A stretch of DNA of 64,000 bases from Limobrevibacterium gyesilva (lineage in GTDB: Bacteria; Pseudomonadota; Alphaproteobacteria; Acetobacterales; Acetobacteraceae): assembly GCF_025989185.1 (NCBI RefSeq), contig NZ_JAPDNT010000016.1, forward strand, positions 1-64,000. The letters are read 5' to 3'. The first letter of the stretch is position 1; every line of letters starts with the position of its first letter. The notes beneath the pieces were generated by a model. It had not been told where the DNA came from and searched no databases. It worked only from the letters and a program-made list of their open reading frames with translations. Below are positions 1 through 8,360 of this stretch, in pieces. The translations under genes were made by a program, and so were the position numbers.

Positions 1-775
1 TCCACAGCGCCAGGGCCGCGTCGTCCTGGCCGGCGCGGCGCAGCCAGCGCGCCTGGTCGAGGAACAGGCCGGGGTCGGCGCGCTGGGATTCCGGCACGGC
101 GGCGAGCAGGGCGGGGGCGTTGGGATCGTCGCGGCGGAACGCCAGCCGGGCCTCGGCGCGGGCGCGGTCGGCCGGGTCGAGCCGGGAGGCCTGGCGGGCG
201 GCGGACGCGGTGTCGGTCCAGGCGAGACGGTCGAAACGGCGCCACTGGTCGTCGCGGCCGATGACGGTGCCGAAGCCCATCAGGAAGCGGGCCTCCCAGG
301 CAGGGTCGGTGACGTCGGAGATCCAGGCGCGGCGGGCCATGGCGGCGGAGTCGCCGGGACGGCCGGCGCGGTCGTAGGTTTCCGCGCAGCGCAGCAGGGC
401 GGCGGCGGCCTTCGCGGGGGTGCGGTCGCACTCGGCCAGGGCCACGCTGTCGTCGGGCTCGCCGGCCAGGGCCTCGTCGCGGCGGCGGGCCAGCGTGGCC
501 TGCTGCGGCCAGTCCGGGCTGCTGGCCATGAAGGCGGCGATCTCGGCGGTGCCGGCGGCGTTGGGGGCGAGCAGGCGGTAATAGGTGACGAGCTTGCCGG
601 CCACGGGGTCCGGGTATCCGGCGGCGGCGGCCTGCGCCTCGGCCCAGCGGTCGGCGCGCACCAGCGCGATCACGTCGGGGGGCGATTGCCCCGGTGCCGG
701 CGGCTGCGCGGCGGCCGGGCCGGCCGCGAGGGCCAGCAGGAGAATCGGCAGGAAGCGGACACACGGCATGGTCAT
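1..775 (-). CDS. slt: Soluble lytic murein transglycosylase, N-terminal part (cut by window edge)
   Basis: The minus frame is open from ATG at 775 (or 769) to the window edge, giving about 258 residues. It starts with a signal peptide: a short basic start, the hydrophobic run LPILLLALAAGPAAA and an AQ cleavage site. An alanine/arginine-rich helical segment follows, as in the superhelical U/L domain of Slt70-type enzymes, which cleave peptidoglycan glycan strands in the periplasm to 1,6-anhydromuropeptides. The catalytic GEW/transglycosylase domain would lie beyond the edge and cannot be seen, so the name rests on the helical domain and on the divergent dapA, a common alphaproteobacterial arrangement. 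Another periplasmic helical-repeat protein is possible. Confidence 0.72.
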   Translation of the reverse strand, partial: MTMPCVRFLPILLLALAAGPAAAQPPAPGQSPPDVIALVRADRWAEAQAAAAGYPDPVAGKLVTYYRLLAPNAAGTAEIAAFMASSPDWPQQATLARRRDEALAGEPDDSVALAECDRTPAKAAAALLRCAETYDRAGRPGDSAAMARRAWISDVTDPAWEARFLMGFGTVIGRDDQWRRFDRLAWTDTASAARQASRLDPADRARAEARLAFRRDDPNAPALLAAVPESQRADPGLFLDQARWLRRAGQDDAALALW

Positions 776-925
776 GGTTTCTTCTAGCCCGGCACGGCCT
801 TGCGGTGCATCCCCCGCGCGCCTAGCTTCCGGCGTCATCACTTAACGGCCACGGGAGGTCCGCGGCCCGTGGTGGATCGTGCCCGTTGGGATCGTCCCTG
901 TTGGGCCATACCGGAGGAAGCGCCG

Positions 926-1804
926 ATGTTCAAAGGGTCCTATGTCGCCCTGATCACGCCCATGCGCACCGACGGGGCCGTGGACGAGAAAGCGCTGGAA
1001 TCCTTCGTCGACTGGCAGATCCGCCAGGGCACGCAAGGCGTGGTGCCCGTGGGCACCACCGGCGAATCCCCCACCCTGAGCCATGACGAGCACAAGCGCG
1101 TGGTGGAAGTGACCATCGGCGTGGCCAAGGGCCGCGTGCCGGTGATCGCGGGTGCGGGGTCGAACAGCACCGCCGAGGCGATCGAGCTGACGCAGCATGC
1201 GAAGCGGGCGGGGGCGGACGCGGTGCTGGTGGTGACGCCGTACTACAACAAGCCCACGCAGGAAGGGATGTTCCTGCATTTCACCGCGATCGCCGACGCG
1301 GTGGACATCCCCATCATCATCTACAACATCCCGCCGCGCAGCGTGATCGACATGAGCGTGGAGACGATGGCGCGGCTGGCGAAGCACCCGAACATCGTGG
1401 GCGTGAAGGACGCGACCGCGAACCTGGCGCGGCCGCTGCACACGCGCATCGCCTGCGGCGAGGATTTCTGCCAGCTCTCCGGCGAGGACCATACGGCGAT
1501 CAGCTTCCTGGCCGCCGGCGGGCAGGGCTGCATCAGCGTCACCGGCAACGTGGCGCCGCGGCTGTGCAGCGAGATGCAGACGGCCTGGCAGGACGGGCGG
1601 GTGCAGGACGCGATGGCGATCCAGAACCGGCTGGTGCCGCTGCACGATGCGCTGTTCGCGGAAACCAGCCCGGGACCGGTGAAATACGCGGCGTCGCTGC
1701 TGGGCCACACGGCCGACATCTGCCGGCTGCCGCTGGCGCCGGTGGGCGAGGCCACCAAGGCCCGCGTGCGCGCGGCGATGACCGGCGCGGGACTGCTGAA
1801 CTGA
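926..1804 (+). CDS. dapA: 4-hydroxy-tetrahydrodipicolinate synthase
   Basis: This 292-residue protein is the usual length for DapA, which condenses pyruvate with aspartate semialdehyde in lysine and diaminopimelate synthesis. Visible family residues are the TT pair at 44-45 ([10 protein letters not shown]), the catalytic Tyr133 (YNIPPRS) with Arg138, and the Schiff-base Lys161 in GVKDAT. The start is ATG 926, just after GGAGGAAG at 913-920. Longer in-frame starts upstream lack such a site and add residues foreign to the family. It is divergent from slt, so both genes serve the cell wall, and smpB follows 7 bases after its stop. Confidence 0.97.
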   Translation: MFKGSYVALITPMRTDGAVDEKALESFVDWQIRQGTQGVVPVGTTGESPTLSHDEHKRVVEVTIGVAKGRVPVIAGAGSNSTAEAIELTQHAKRAGADAVLVVTPYYNKPTQEGMFLHFTAIADAVDIPIIIYNIPPRSVIDMSVETMARLAKHPNIVGVKDATANLARPLHTRIACGEDFCQLSGEDHTAISFLAAGGQGCISVTGNVAPRLCSEMQTAWQDGRVQDAMAIQNRLVPLHDALFAETSPGPVKYAASLLGHTADICRLPLAPVGEATKARVRAAMTGAGLLN

Positions 1805-1811
1805 GTCGGGT

Positions 1812-2303
1812 ATGGCCGAAACCAAGACGAAGAAGAAGTCCGGGCTGATCAGCCACGGCGTGGCCGCGCAGAACCGCAAGGCGCGGTTCAACTACACGAT
1901 CAAGGAGACGCTCGAGGCCGGGCTGGTGCTGAAGGGGCCGGAGGTGAAGAGCCTGCGGCACGGCCGCGCGACGCTGACCGAAGCCTGGGCGGGCGAGCGC
2001 GACGGCGAGCTGTACCTGTTCAACGCCTATATCCCGGAATACCAGGGCGGCGTGCTGTCGCGCTTCGAGCCGCGGGCGCCGCGCAAGCTGCTGGTCAAGC
2101 GCAAGCAGATGCGCCAGCTGCTGGGGGCGGTGAGCCGCGACGGCGTGACGCTGGTGCCGCTGGACATCCATTTCAACGACCGCGGGATGGCCAAGGTGCA
2201 GCTCGGCCTGGGCGAGGGGCGCAACAAGGCGGACAAGCGCCATGCCATCGCGGCGCGCGACTGGCAGCGCGACAAGGCCCGGCTGATGCGGGAGAAGGGG
2301 TAG
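1812..2303 (+). CDS. smpB: SsrA-binding protein SmpB
   Basis: This 163-residue protein is the tmRNA partner in trans-translation; it binds tmRNA and brings it to stalled ribosomes. Family signatures are the central KGPEVKSLRHGRA segment, the FNAYIPEY segment and the basic C-terminal tail RDWQRDKARLMREKG, which enters the empty mRNA channel. The N-terminus is extended by a lysine-rich stretch (TKTKKKSG). It starts 7 bases after the dapA stop and is probably co-transcribed with it. No ssrA gene was seen in this window. Confidence 0.97.
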   Translation: MAETKTKKKSGLISHGVAAQNRKARFNYTIKETLEAGLVLKGPEVKSLRHGRATLTEAWAGERDGELYLFNAYIPEYQGGVLSRFEPRAPRKLLVKRKQMRQLLGAVSRDGVTLVPLDIHFNDRGMAKVQLGLGEGRNKADKRHAIAARDWQRDKARLMREKG

Positions 2304-2353
2304 GCGGGGCATGTCCGGGGCCGGCCGGCGGCGCGGCTGGCCCAATGTCCCAT

Positions 2354-3160
2354 CTAATCGGCTGATTGCACGGCTTGCGCGCGGCGGCCCCGAATATGCA
2401 CCCGGCGCGCTATGCCCAGCCCTGCGAAGCCGGCCCCGAGCAGGAACAGGGTGGCGGGTTCGGGCATAGACTCGGGGGCGTCGGATCGCGCCGTGACAGT
2501 GTAGCCCGTGGGCAGGTCGGGCAGGGCGCCGCATGGTGGGCTCTGGCAGTACGCACGCTGTTGCGCGGCGTTATCGACCGGTCCGGTGAAAAAAGACCCG
2601 TTGAGGCCGATCGCACTTCCGTCCTCCGCTGTCCTGAAGACGAAGCCTGCCGGGATGCGGCCGAGATTGCTTCCGGGCGAATCGGAATCGGAAACGAACC
2701 TGACTTCAACGTCGTCGAACACGCCGGTGCCGGTGCCGAGCTGGCCGCCGGGGAAGAACTGCAGCGTCGCAACGTCGCTGATGTCGGCAAAGACCCCCAG
2801 GGATTCGAGGAGATAGGCCCTGGCGACGTGCTGGTCCTCGGGCATCAGTGCCGGCAGGCCCGGGGGCCGGGTCGCGTCCGGGTCCTTGAAGGTGCCGGTC
2901 GGAACCCGCAGGGTGGCCACGGCGGTGTTTGCGGCGGTGCTTTCGTCTGCGTTCAGGACGCGCAGGACGCATGGCGGCGCCGTTCCTGATGCACATGTCC
3001 CGAGTCCCGTTACGGTCGTCGTGATGACGGGCAGGACCTCCTGGCCATTCACCGAGTTTGCTGCCTCATTGAAAAGGATCGTGACCGCACCCGCCGGACA
3101 CGACAATGCCGCCATCGCGAGGCCTGCGAAGGCAGTGAGAAGCCAGGGTTGAATTTTCAT
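2354..3160 (-). CDS. PEP-CTERM sorting-domain secreted protein
   Basis: This 268-residue protein has a signal peptide (MKIQPWLLTAFAGLAMAAL) and ends in a canonical PEP-CTERM signal: PEPATLFLL at about 233, a hydrophobic glycine-rich helix, then a basic tail (RRVHIRGRR). Such tails are recognised by exosortase/archaeosortase-type enzymes. The middle resembles secreted beta-rich proteins (NEAANSVNG, many Thr/Val) and has no recognised catalytic motif. The start at 3160 is set by GGGAGG just upstream; the frame runs further 5' without a good start. It stands alone, convergent with smpB, and no exosortase gene lies in the window, so sorting must be encoded elsewhere. Confidence 0.85.
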   Translation of the reverse strand: MKIQPWLLTAFAGLAMAALSCPAGAVTILFNEAANSVNGQEVLPVITTTVTGLGTCASGTAPPCVLRVLNADESTAANTAVATLRVPTGTFKDPDATRPPGLPALMPEDQHVARAYLLESLGVFADISDVATLQFFPGGQLGTGTGVFDDVEVRFVSDSDSPGSNLGRIPAGFVFRTAEDGSAIGLNGSFFTGPVDNAAQQRAYCQSPPCGALPDLPTGYTVTARSDAPESMPEPATLFLLGAGFAGLGIARRVHIRGRRAQAVQSAD

Positions 3161-3500
3161 GACGTGCCTCCCGCCCGCCCCTACGGCATGACGCGGCAAG
3201 GGCTTTGGCCCTCCGGTATCGGGCGAGGTCACGTTGTGCTGGTGGACTGAGGGCCATCCTGTCCACCCGGCTGGACCTGGCGATACCCAACGACGCCACG
3301 ATACGACAGAGTTCCGCCCCAGGCGACTCAGCACCCCGTGATGGCAGCGTCGTGCCGCCCTCCAGCCCTGGGCGCCGTCCGTCTGATTTTCGCTACGAGC
3401 GGCTTCGGTCACGGCGATGTGATGCGGCAGGCACAAGGCTGCATCCGCTTGCCTCGCGGGTTCATGGTGCTATCTGCAGGGCGGTTGCGGAGTGCGAAGC
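3161..3500. other. Intergenic region between PEP-CTERM gene and molybdoenzyme gene
   Basis: These 340 bases separate two divergent genes and should carry both promoters. I see no convincing -35/-10 pair, hairpin, tRNA or credible small gene. A weak GGAG at 3488-3491 serves the gene starting at 3501. Confidence 0.5.
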
Positions 3501-4148
3501 ATGGCTGACGCGTTCAACGACAAGCTGATTGCCCGCAAGCAGGAATGGGCCCGCGACGGGCGCCTGCTGACGGGCGCGACCGCCGACCCCGCGCGGGACC
3601 GGCTGCCGCCCGGCCAGCGGCTGGTGCGCGACTGGCCGGTGCTGGACCTGGGCGCGCAGCCCGAGGTGACGCCGGCGCGGTTCCGGCTGGACATCGACGG
3701 CGCGGTGCGCCGGCCGATCAGCATGACGCTCGACGAATTCATGGCGCTGCCGCAGCAGGAGAGCGTGTCGGACATGCATTGCGTGACGCAATGGTCGCGC
3801 TACGACAACCACTGGCGCGGCGTGTCCGCCCGCGCGCTGCTGGCACTGGTGGAGCCGCACGATGCCGCGCGGCACGTGATCTTCCACGCCCATGACGGCT
3901 ACACCACCAATGTGCGGCTGGACCAGTTCGATCAGCCCGACGTGTTCCTGGTCCATGGCTGGGACGGCAAGCCGATCGAGCGGCGGCATGGCGGGCCGGT
4001 GCGGGTGCTGATCCCGCGGCTGTATCTGTGGAAGTCGGCGAAATGGATCCGGCGGATCGAGATCTCGGCCGCAGACAAGCCGGGCTTCTGGGAGTGCCGT
4101 GGCTATCACAACAACGCCGATCCGTGGCTGGAGGAGCGCTATGGGTGA
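3501..4148 (+). CDS. Sulfite-oxidase-fold molybdopterin-binding oxidoreductase
   Basis: This 215-residue cytoplasmic-looking protein has the oxidoreductase molybdopterin-binding fold (sulfite oxidase / YuiH type). Cys94 in DMHCVTQWSR is the expected molybdenum ligand. The flanking WRGVSA, VHGWDGKPIE and GGPVRVLIPRLYLWKSAKW segments are typical of the family. There is no Tat signal or haem domain, unlike MsrP or true sulfite oxidases, so the substrate is unknown. The start ATG 3501 follows GGAG at 3488-3491; a GTG three codons upstream is less likely. Its stop overlaps the next gene, so it is probably coupled to the glutathione peroxidase, which suggests a redox or oxidative-damage role (inference). 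Confidence 0.88.
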   Translation: MADAFNDKLIARKQEWARDGRLLTGATADPARDRLPPGQRLVRDWPVLDLGAQPEVTPARFRLDIDGAVRRPISMTLDEFMALPQQESVSDMHCVTQWSRYDNHWRGVSARALLALVEPHDAARHVIFHAHDGYTTNVRLDQFDQPDVFLVHGWDGKPIERRHGGPVRVLIPRLYLWKSAKWIRRIEISAADKPGFWECRGYHNNADPWLEERYG

Positions 4149-4680
4149 GATCTCGCGCCGTGTGCTGCTGACCGGAGGCGCCGCTATGACGACCATGGCC
4201 TTGTCGCCCGAAACGACCGCGTGGGATTTCAGCTTCACCTCGATCGAGGACGGCACGCTGAAGCTCGCCGATTTCCGTGGGCGGGTGTTGCTGGTGACGA
4301 ACACCGCGAGCTTCTGCGGCTACACGTATCAGTACGAGCAGTTGGAGAAGCTGCATGCGTCGCTGCAGCCCGGCGGCCTGACGGTGGTTGGCGTGCCGAG
4401 CCAGGACTTCAACCAGGAATCCGCCAGCAATGCCGAGGTGAAGCAGTTCTGCGAGGCCACTTTCGGAGTGGAGTTCCCCATGGCCGGCCTGTCGCATGTG
4501 CGCGGCGCACAGGCGCATCCGTTCTATCGTTGGGTCAAGGCGGCGAAGGACTGGGAGCCGCAGTGGAACTTCCACAAGGTGCTGATCGGCCGCGACGGGC
4601 GTATCCGCGGCCTGTTCGGCTCCGCCGACGAGCCGGCGGGCGCGAGGCTGCGCAACGCCGTGGATGCGGCGCTGGCGTAA
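4141..4680 (+). CDS. Glutathione peroxidase family protein
   Basis: This 179-residue thiol peroxidase has Cys59 (ASFCGYT), Gln88 (VPSQDF) and Trp142/Asn143 (PQWNFHKVLI), the Cys-Gln-Trp-Asn tetrad that reduces peroxides with thioredoxin or glutathione. Two starts are possible. ATG 4141 overlaps the upstream stop, follows GGAGGAG at 4130-4136, and adds a Tat-like leader (SRRVLL, then a short hydrophobic run to TTA). ATG 4186 follows GGAGG at 4174-4178 and gives the usual 164-residue cytosolic form. I chose 4141 because of the overlap with its neighbour, but 4186 is nearly as good; the choice decides whether the enzyme is exported. Confidence 0.9.
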   Translation: MGEISRRVLLTGGAAMTTMALSPETTAWDFSFTSIEDGTLKLADFRGRVLLVTNTASFCGYTYQYEQLEKLHASLQPGGLTVVGVPSQDFNQESASNAEVKQFCEATFGVEFPMAGLSHVRGAQAHPFYRWVKAAKDWEPQWNFHKVLIGRDGRIRGLFGSADEPAGARLRNAVDAALA

Positions 4681-4742
4681 CGCGCACATTCCCCGTGCGC
4701 CACAGGCGCGTCGGCAAAAGATGAAATGATCGCCGAGGGTTG

Positions 4743-4769
4743 TTGACATCGGGGTTGGCGGCGTAGGAC
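4743..4769 (+). promoter_or_regulatory. Possible sigma-70-type promoter for the amidase/ABC operon
   Basis: A perfect TTGACA lies at 4743-4748, with a poor -10 candidate (TAGGAC, 4764-4769) 15 bases downstream. It sits between the glutathione peroxidase stop and the start of the transporter operon, where a promoter is expected. The weak -10 and short spacing make this tentative. Confidence 0.3.
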
Positions 4770-4838
4770 CGTCCTGCTCGTAAACGGCGATGCGTGCGCG
4801 CAATCGGCCGGAAGAAGAAGAACGAGGGGGACATCGGG

Positions 4839-6194
4839 ATGCGCGAACAGCCTGGAGTTTCACATGGCCTGCGTCGGCGCGATCTTCTGAAGGCCACGAC
4901 TGCCGGTTTGGGGCTCGGCGCCCTGGGCGGCCTGCCCGGCCCCGCCTGGGCGGCCGGCACGCCCTGGGCCGACCGGCCGGCGAGCAAGGTGGACAGGCTC
5001 AACTTCGTGGTCTGGACCTACGGCGACATCTACTCGAAGATTTCCAGGAAGTTCAACGACGACTGGGGAATCCCGGTGGATTCCACGATCTCGTCGTTCA
5101 ACGACCATCCGACCAAGCTGATGACGATGTACGCGGGCAACGAGACGATCGACGTGTCGCAGTCCTCGCCGTTCTCACTGCCGAATTTCATCAGCCAGGG
5201 GCTGGTGGAACCGCTCGATGACCTGCCGGGCGCCAAGGAGTACCTCGCTGACCTGACGGAATCCGCAAGGCAGGTGGCGGTATACGACGGCAAGCTGGTG
5301 GGGCTGCCGTATTTCTCCACCGTGTGGGTGTGGAACTACTACAGCGACATGATGGAGAAGGCGAAGCTCGAGCCGTTCAAGACCTACGACGAGTTCATGG
5401 AGCAGTGCCGCAAGGTCAAGAAGGACAAGATCGCCGAATACCCGGTGGCCTGGGTGGCCGGCGTCGGGCTGGAGCAGCTGCCCGGCACCTGGTACCAGAT
5501 GACCTGGAATCGCGGCGGCGTGTTCTTCGACAAGGCCGGCAACCACCAGCTCGGCCCCGGCTCGATCGCGCGCGAAACATTGAAATGGTGGGTCCAGACC
5601 TTCACCGAGCAGCTTGCCGATCCGGAATCGCTGAAGGCGCAGTTCACCACATCGGCCAAGGCGTTCGGCGCCGGCAAGAACCTGTATCGCGGGCCGAACC
5701 ATCATTACGGGCTCAACATCGCCAACGATCCCGCGCAGTCGCCGATCGCGGGGAAGGTGAAGGTGCTGGGCTCGCCGGGCGACGGCCGCACCATCGGTGA
5801 TTCGCACGTGTATTTCCTGTGCACGGCGAACCGCGACAAGGCGTGGGCGTGGAAGCTGCTGCAGTATCTGGGCGGGCGCACCAAGGACGGGCAGTACAGC
5901 CAGGCGATCAACCTGGCGCGCGATGCGATGCTGGGCTCGGGCTACAAATCGGTCATGACCAGCAACGTGATCACCGAAGGGTGGAAGCCCTGGGGCGATC
6001 CGCAGAAGATCCTGGAGATCTGGGACAAGGCCACCTATGTCGGCGAGATCTGCAACTCGATCTACAAGCCCTGGCATTTCCCCTGGACGGACCGGCTCAA
6101 CATCGAGGTGCAGAAGGCGCTGACCGGGCAGATCACCGCCGACAAATGCTGCGACAACCTGATCGCCGCCATCAAGGAGGTGCAGAGGGGCTGA
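4839..6194 (+). CDS. ABC transporter solute-binding protein (family 1), Tat-exported
   Basis: This 451-residue periplasmic binding protein carries a twin-arginine signal: LRRRDLLK at 11-18, a hydrophobic glycine/alanine run, and cleavage near AWA at 36-38. The mature part follows the family-1 (carbohydrate/spermidine-type) layout, with FVVWTYGD near the N-terminus and an interior rich in Trp and Tyr. ATG 4839 is preferred over ATG 4794 because GAGGGGG lies at 4824-4830 and the Tat signal then sits at the N-terminus. It is the first gene of an operon with two permeases and a dimethylformamidase-like enzyme, so its ligand may be an amide or a precursor of one (inference). Confidence 0.92.
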   Translation: MREQPGVSHGLRRRDLLKATTAGLGLGALGGLPGPAWAAGTPWADRPASKVDRLNFVVWTYGDIYSKISRKFNDDWGIPVDSTISSFNDHPTKLMTMYAGNETIDVSQSSPFSLPNFISQGLVEPLDDLPGAKEYLADLTESARQVAVYDGKLVGLPYFSTVWVWNYYSDMMEKAKLEPFKTYDEFMEQCRKVKKDKIAEYPVAWVAGVGLEQLPGTWYQMTWNRGGVFFDKAGNHQLGPGSIARETLKWWVQTFTEQLADPESLKAQFTTSAKAFGAGKNLYRGPNHHYGLNIANDPAQSPIAGKVKVLGSPGDGRTIGDSHVYFLCTANRDKAWAWKLLQYLGGRTKDGQYSQAINLARDAMLGSGYKSVMTSNVITEGWKPWGDPQKILEIWDKATYVGEICNSIYKPWHFPWTDRLNIEVQKALTGQITADKCCDNLIAAIKEVQRG

Positions 6195-6206
6195 GGCCGG
6201 CCGGCG

Positions 6207-7160
6207 ATGACCGGCGTTTCCGTGCGCGGCGGGGCGGTGGCGGCACCGCTCCAGCCGCCGTTCCGCTTCGGGCGGGAATTGTCGGCGCGCGTACTGGGGT
6301 TCGTGATGAACATCCCCACGCTGGTGACGCTGGCGCTGGTGCTGGCCTATCCGATCTTCTACGCGGCCTATCTGTCGTTTCACCGGGTGTCGCTGGCGGA
6401 TCTGCGGCGGGGCGTCTTCCCGTTCGTGGGGCTGGGCAATTACGAGCGCATCCTGGCCGACCCGCTGTTCCTGCTGGCGTTGAAGAACACGCTGATCTTC
6501 ACGGCGATCTCGGTGACCGCGGAGGTGGTGCTGGCGATCGCCATCGCACTGCTGATCGACCAGCGGCAGGTCTGGACCGGGCGGATCACCAAGTTCCTGA
6601 TCCTGCTGCCCTATGCGGTGCCGCCGATCGCGAACGGCCTGATCTGGTCGTTCATGTACAACTTCGACTTCGGCTTCCTGAACCGGATCCTGTTCACGCT
6701 GGGCATGATCCATGATCCCATCAACTGGGCCGGAAATCCCGACACGGCGCTGATCGCGGTGGCCATTCCCTATATATGGCGCACGCTGCCTTTCGCCATC
6801 CTGCTGGTGCACGCGGCGCTGCAGGGGATCAATCCGGAGCTGTACGAGGCGGCTTCGGTGGACGGGGCGGGGGCGTTGCAGCGGTTCTGGCACATCACGC
6901 TGCCGTTGCTGCGGCCGATCATCGTGGTGACGCTGGTGCTGCGCACGTCGTTCGCATTCGCGGTGTTCGACGAGATCCTGGCGATCACGCAAGGCGGACC
7001 GGGCGACGCGACCTGGGTGGCGGCGTGGTACAGCTATCGCAAAGGCTTTGCGCCGCCCTTCGACATCGGTGTGGGATCGGCCTCGGCCTATGTGCTGGCG
7101 CTGATCGTCGGTGTGCTCGCGATCGCCTACGTGAAGCTGATCTACCGGCGCATCCAGTAG
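6207..7160 (+). CDS. ABC transporter permease, MalF/UgpA type
   Basis: This 317-residue inner-membrane protein has about six hydrophobic helices and the cytoplasmic EAA loop (LYEAASVDGAGALQRFW) that docks on the ATPase. It starts 12 bases after the binding-protein stop. With the next gene it should form the two-subunit membrane channel of an importer. The order binding protein, permease, permease is the standard carbohydrate-uptake type 1 arrangement, but no ATPase gene is encoded nearby. Confidence 0.95.
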   Translation: MTGVSVRGGAVAAPLQPPFRFGRELSARVLGFVMNIPTLVTLALVLAYPIFYAAYLSFHRVSLADLRRGVFPFVGLGNYERILADPLFLLALKNTLIFTAISVTAEVVLAIAIALLIDQRQVWTGRITKFLILLPYAVPPIANGLIWSFMYNFDFGFLNRILFTLGMIHDPINWAGNPDTALIAVAIPYIWRTLPFAILLVHAALQGINPELYEAASVDGAGALQRFWHITLPLLRPIIVVTLVLRTSFAFAVFDEILAITQGGPGDATWVAAWYSYRKGFAPPFDIGVGSASAYVLALIVGVLAIAYVKLIYRRIQ

Positions 7161-7170
7161 GGGGGAGAGG

Positions 7171-8055
7171 ATGCGCCAGTCACGCCTGACCCGGACGATG
7201 CTGCATCTGGCGAACGTGCTGGTGATCCTGTTCTTCCTGCTGCCGCTGATTGCCGCCCTGATCGGCGCACTGCAGTCCGAGCGCAGCCTGCAGGCGGAAA
7301 CCCGCTCGCTGCTGCCGCCGGAATGGACGCTCGACAATTTCCGCGTGATCCTGTCGGGGGGAACGCAGAAAGGGGCGATCTTCGAGCAGGCGACCTATCT
7401 GCCGGACAATGTGAAGAAGATCTATTACGCGCTGGCCAACAGCGCGATGATCACGATTGCCGTCACCGTGCTGACGACGGCGTTCGCCGCACTGTCCGCC
7501 TATACGGTGGTGCGGCTGAACCTGCGCTGGGTGATCTGGCTGATGAGCGTGAACGTGTTCGCGCGCTTCGTGCCGATCATCGTGCTGATGATTCCGCTCT
7601 ACGTGACGTTCCGGCAGATGGGACTTCTGAACTCGATCTGGGGCGTGATCATCGCACTCACCGGATTCCTGCTGCCGTACGGCATCCTGATCCTGGCGCC
7701 GTATTTCGCCACCATTCCGCGCGAGCTGGATGATGCCGCGCGTATCGACGGCTGCTCGCGCTTCTCCGCGTTCCTGCGGGTGACGCTGCCGCTGTCGACG
7801 CCGGCGCTGGCGTCGTATGGCGCCATCGTCTTCATCATTTCGTGGAACGACCTGCTGATTCCGCTGATCCTGAACAACCGCGCGGAGTTCATGACGCTGC
7901 CGGTGGTGATCGCGAGTCTGGTGGGCGACGTGCACGTCTTCTTCAACCTGCTGATGGCGATCTGCCTGATCGCGCTGACGCCGTCGGTGGTTCTGGTGCT
8001 GCTGCTGCGCAAGTTCGTGGTGCAGGGATTGGCGGTGGGTGGCGTGAAGGGCTGA
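7171..8055 (+). CDS. ABC transporter permease, MalG/UgpE type
   Basis: This 294-residue inner-membrane permease has an N-terminal helix (LANVLVILFFLLPLIAAL), further helices, and the EAA-like loop in the form ELDDAARIDGCSRFSAF. ATG 7171 follows GGGGGGAGAGG, 10 bases after the first permease. It should pair with that permease. The gene after it encodes a small soluble protein rather than an ATPase. Confidence 0.95.
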   Translation: MRQSRLTRTMLHLANVLVILFFLLPLIAALIGALQSERSLQAETRSLLPPEWTLDNFRVILSGGTQKGAIFEQATYLPDNVKKIYYALANSAMITIAVTVLTTAFAALSAYTVVRLNLRWVIWLMSVNVFARFVPIIVLMIPLYVTFRQMGLLNSIWGVIIALTGFLLPYGILILAPYFATIPRELDDAARIDGCSRFSAFLRVTLPLSTPALASYGAIVFIISWNDLLIPLILNNRAEFMTLPVVIASLVGDVHVFFNLLMAICLIALTPSVVLVLLLRKFVVQGLAVGGVKG

Positions 8056-8057
8056 AC

Positions 8058-8360
8058 ATGTACGGTTTCGACAAGACGCGGCTGGATCTGGCGCGGGAGT
8101 TCCGGGCCAATCCGTTCGGGGAGCACAGCCCCGATCTGCAATACCTGCTGAACCTGCTGCGCACGCCGGGGCCGGAGCCGTTCCATGTGCTGCTGCTCGA
8201 CCGCCCCGGCGAGCGCTGGGTGCTGGCGACGATGGAGCCCGGCAGATCATCGCCGCCCCGGCCGACCAATGTGGTGTTCACCGATCTGAAGGAAGCGGAG
8301 TGGCATGTCTTCAAGCTGCGTTGGGCACGGCTCGCGGGTGAGGAGCCGGTAGTAGAATGA
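8058..8360 (+). CDS. Small protein, likely small subunit of a dimethylformamidase-like enzyme
   Basis: This 100-residue soluble protein starts 2 bases after the permease stop and overlaps the next start in ATGA. It has an N-terminal helical stretch (RLDLAREFRANPFG), a central strand region (FHVLLLDRPGERWVLATM) and an acidic C-terminus. N,N-dimethylformamidase of Paracoccus is an alpha/beta enzyme with a small subunit (about 15 kDa) encoded just before the large one. The position, size and coupling here fit that role. I recognise no independent motif, so the assignment is by context. Confidence 0.6.
   Translation: MYGFDKTRLDLAREFRANPFGEHSPDLQYLLNLLRTPGPEPFHVLLLDRPGERWVLATMEPGRSSPPRPTNVVFTDLKEAEWHVFKLRWARLAGEEPVVE

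Noticed and set aside
5175-7337. Minus-strand open frame of about 720 codons
   Set aside because: Antisense to the binding-protein and permease genes. Composition is shadow-like (Arg, Gln, His-rich).
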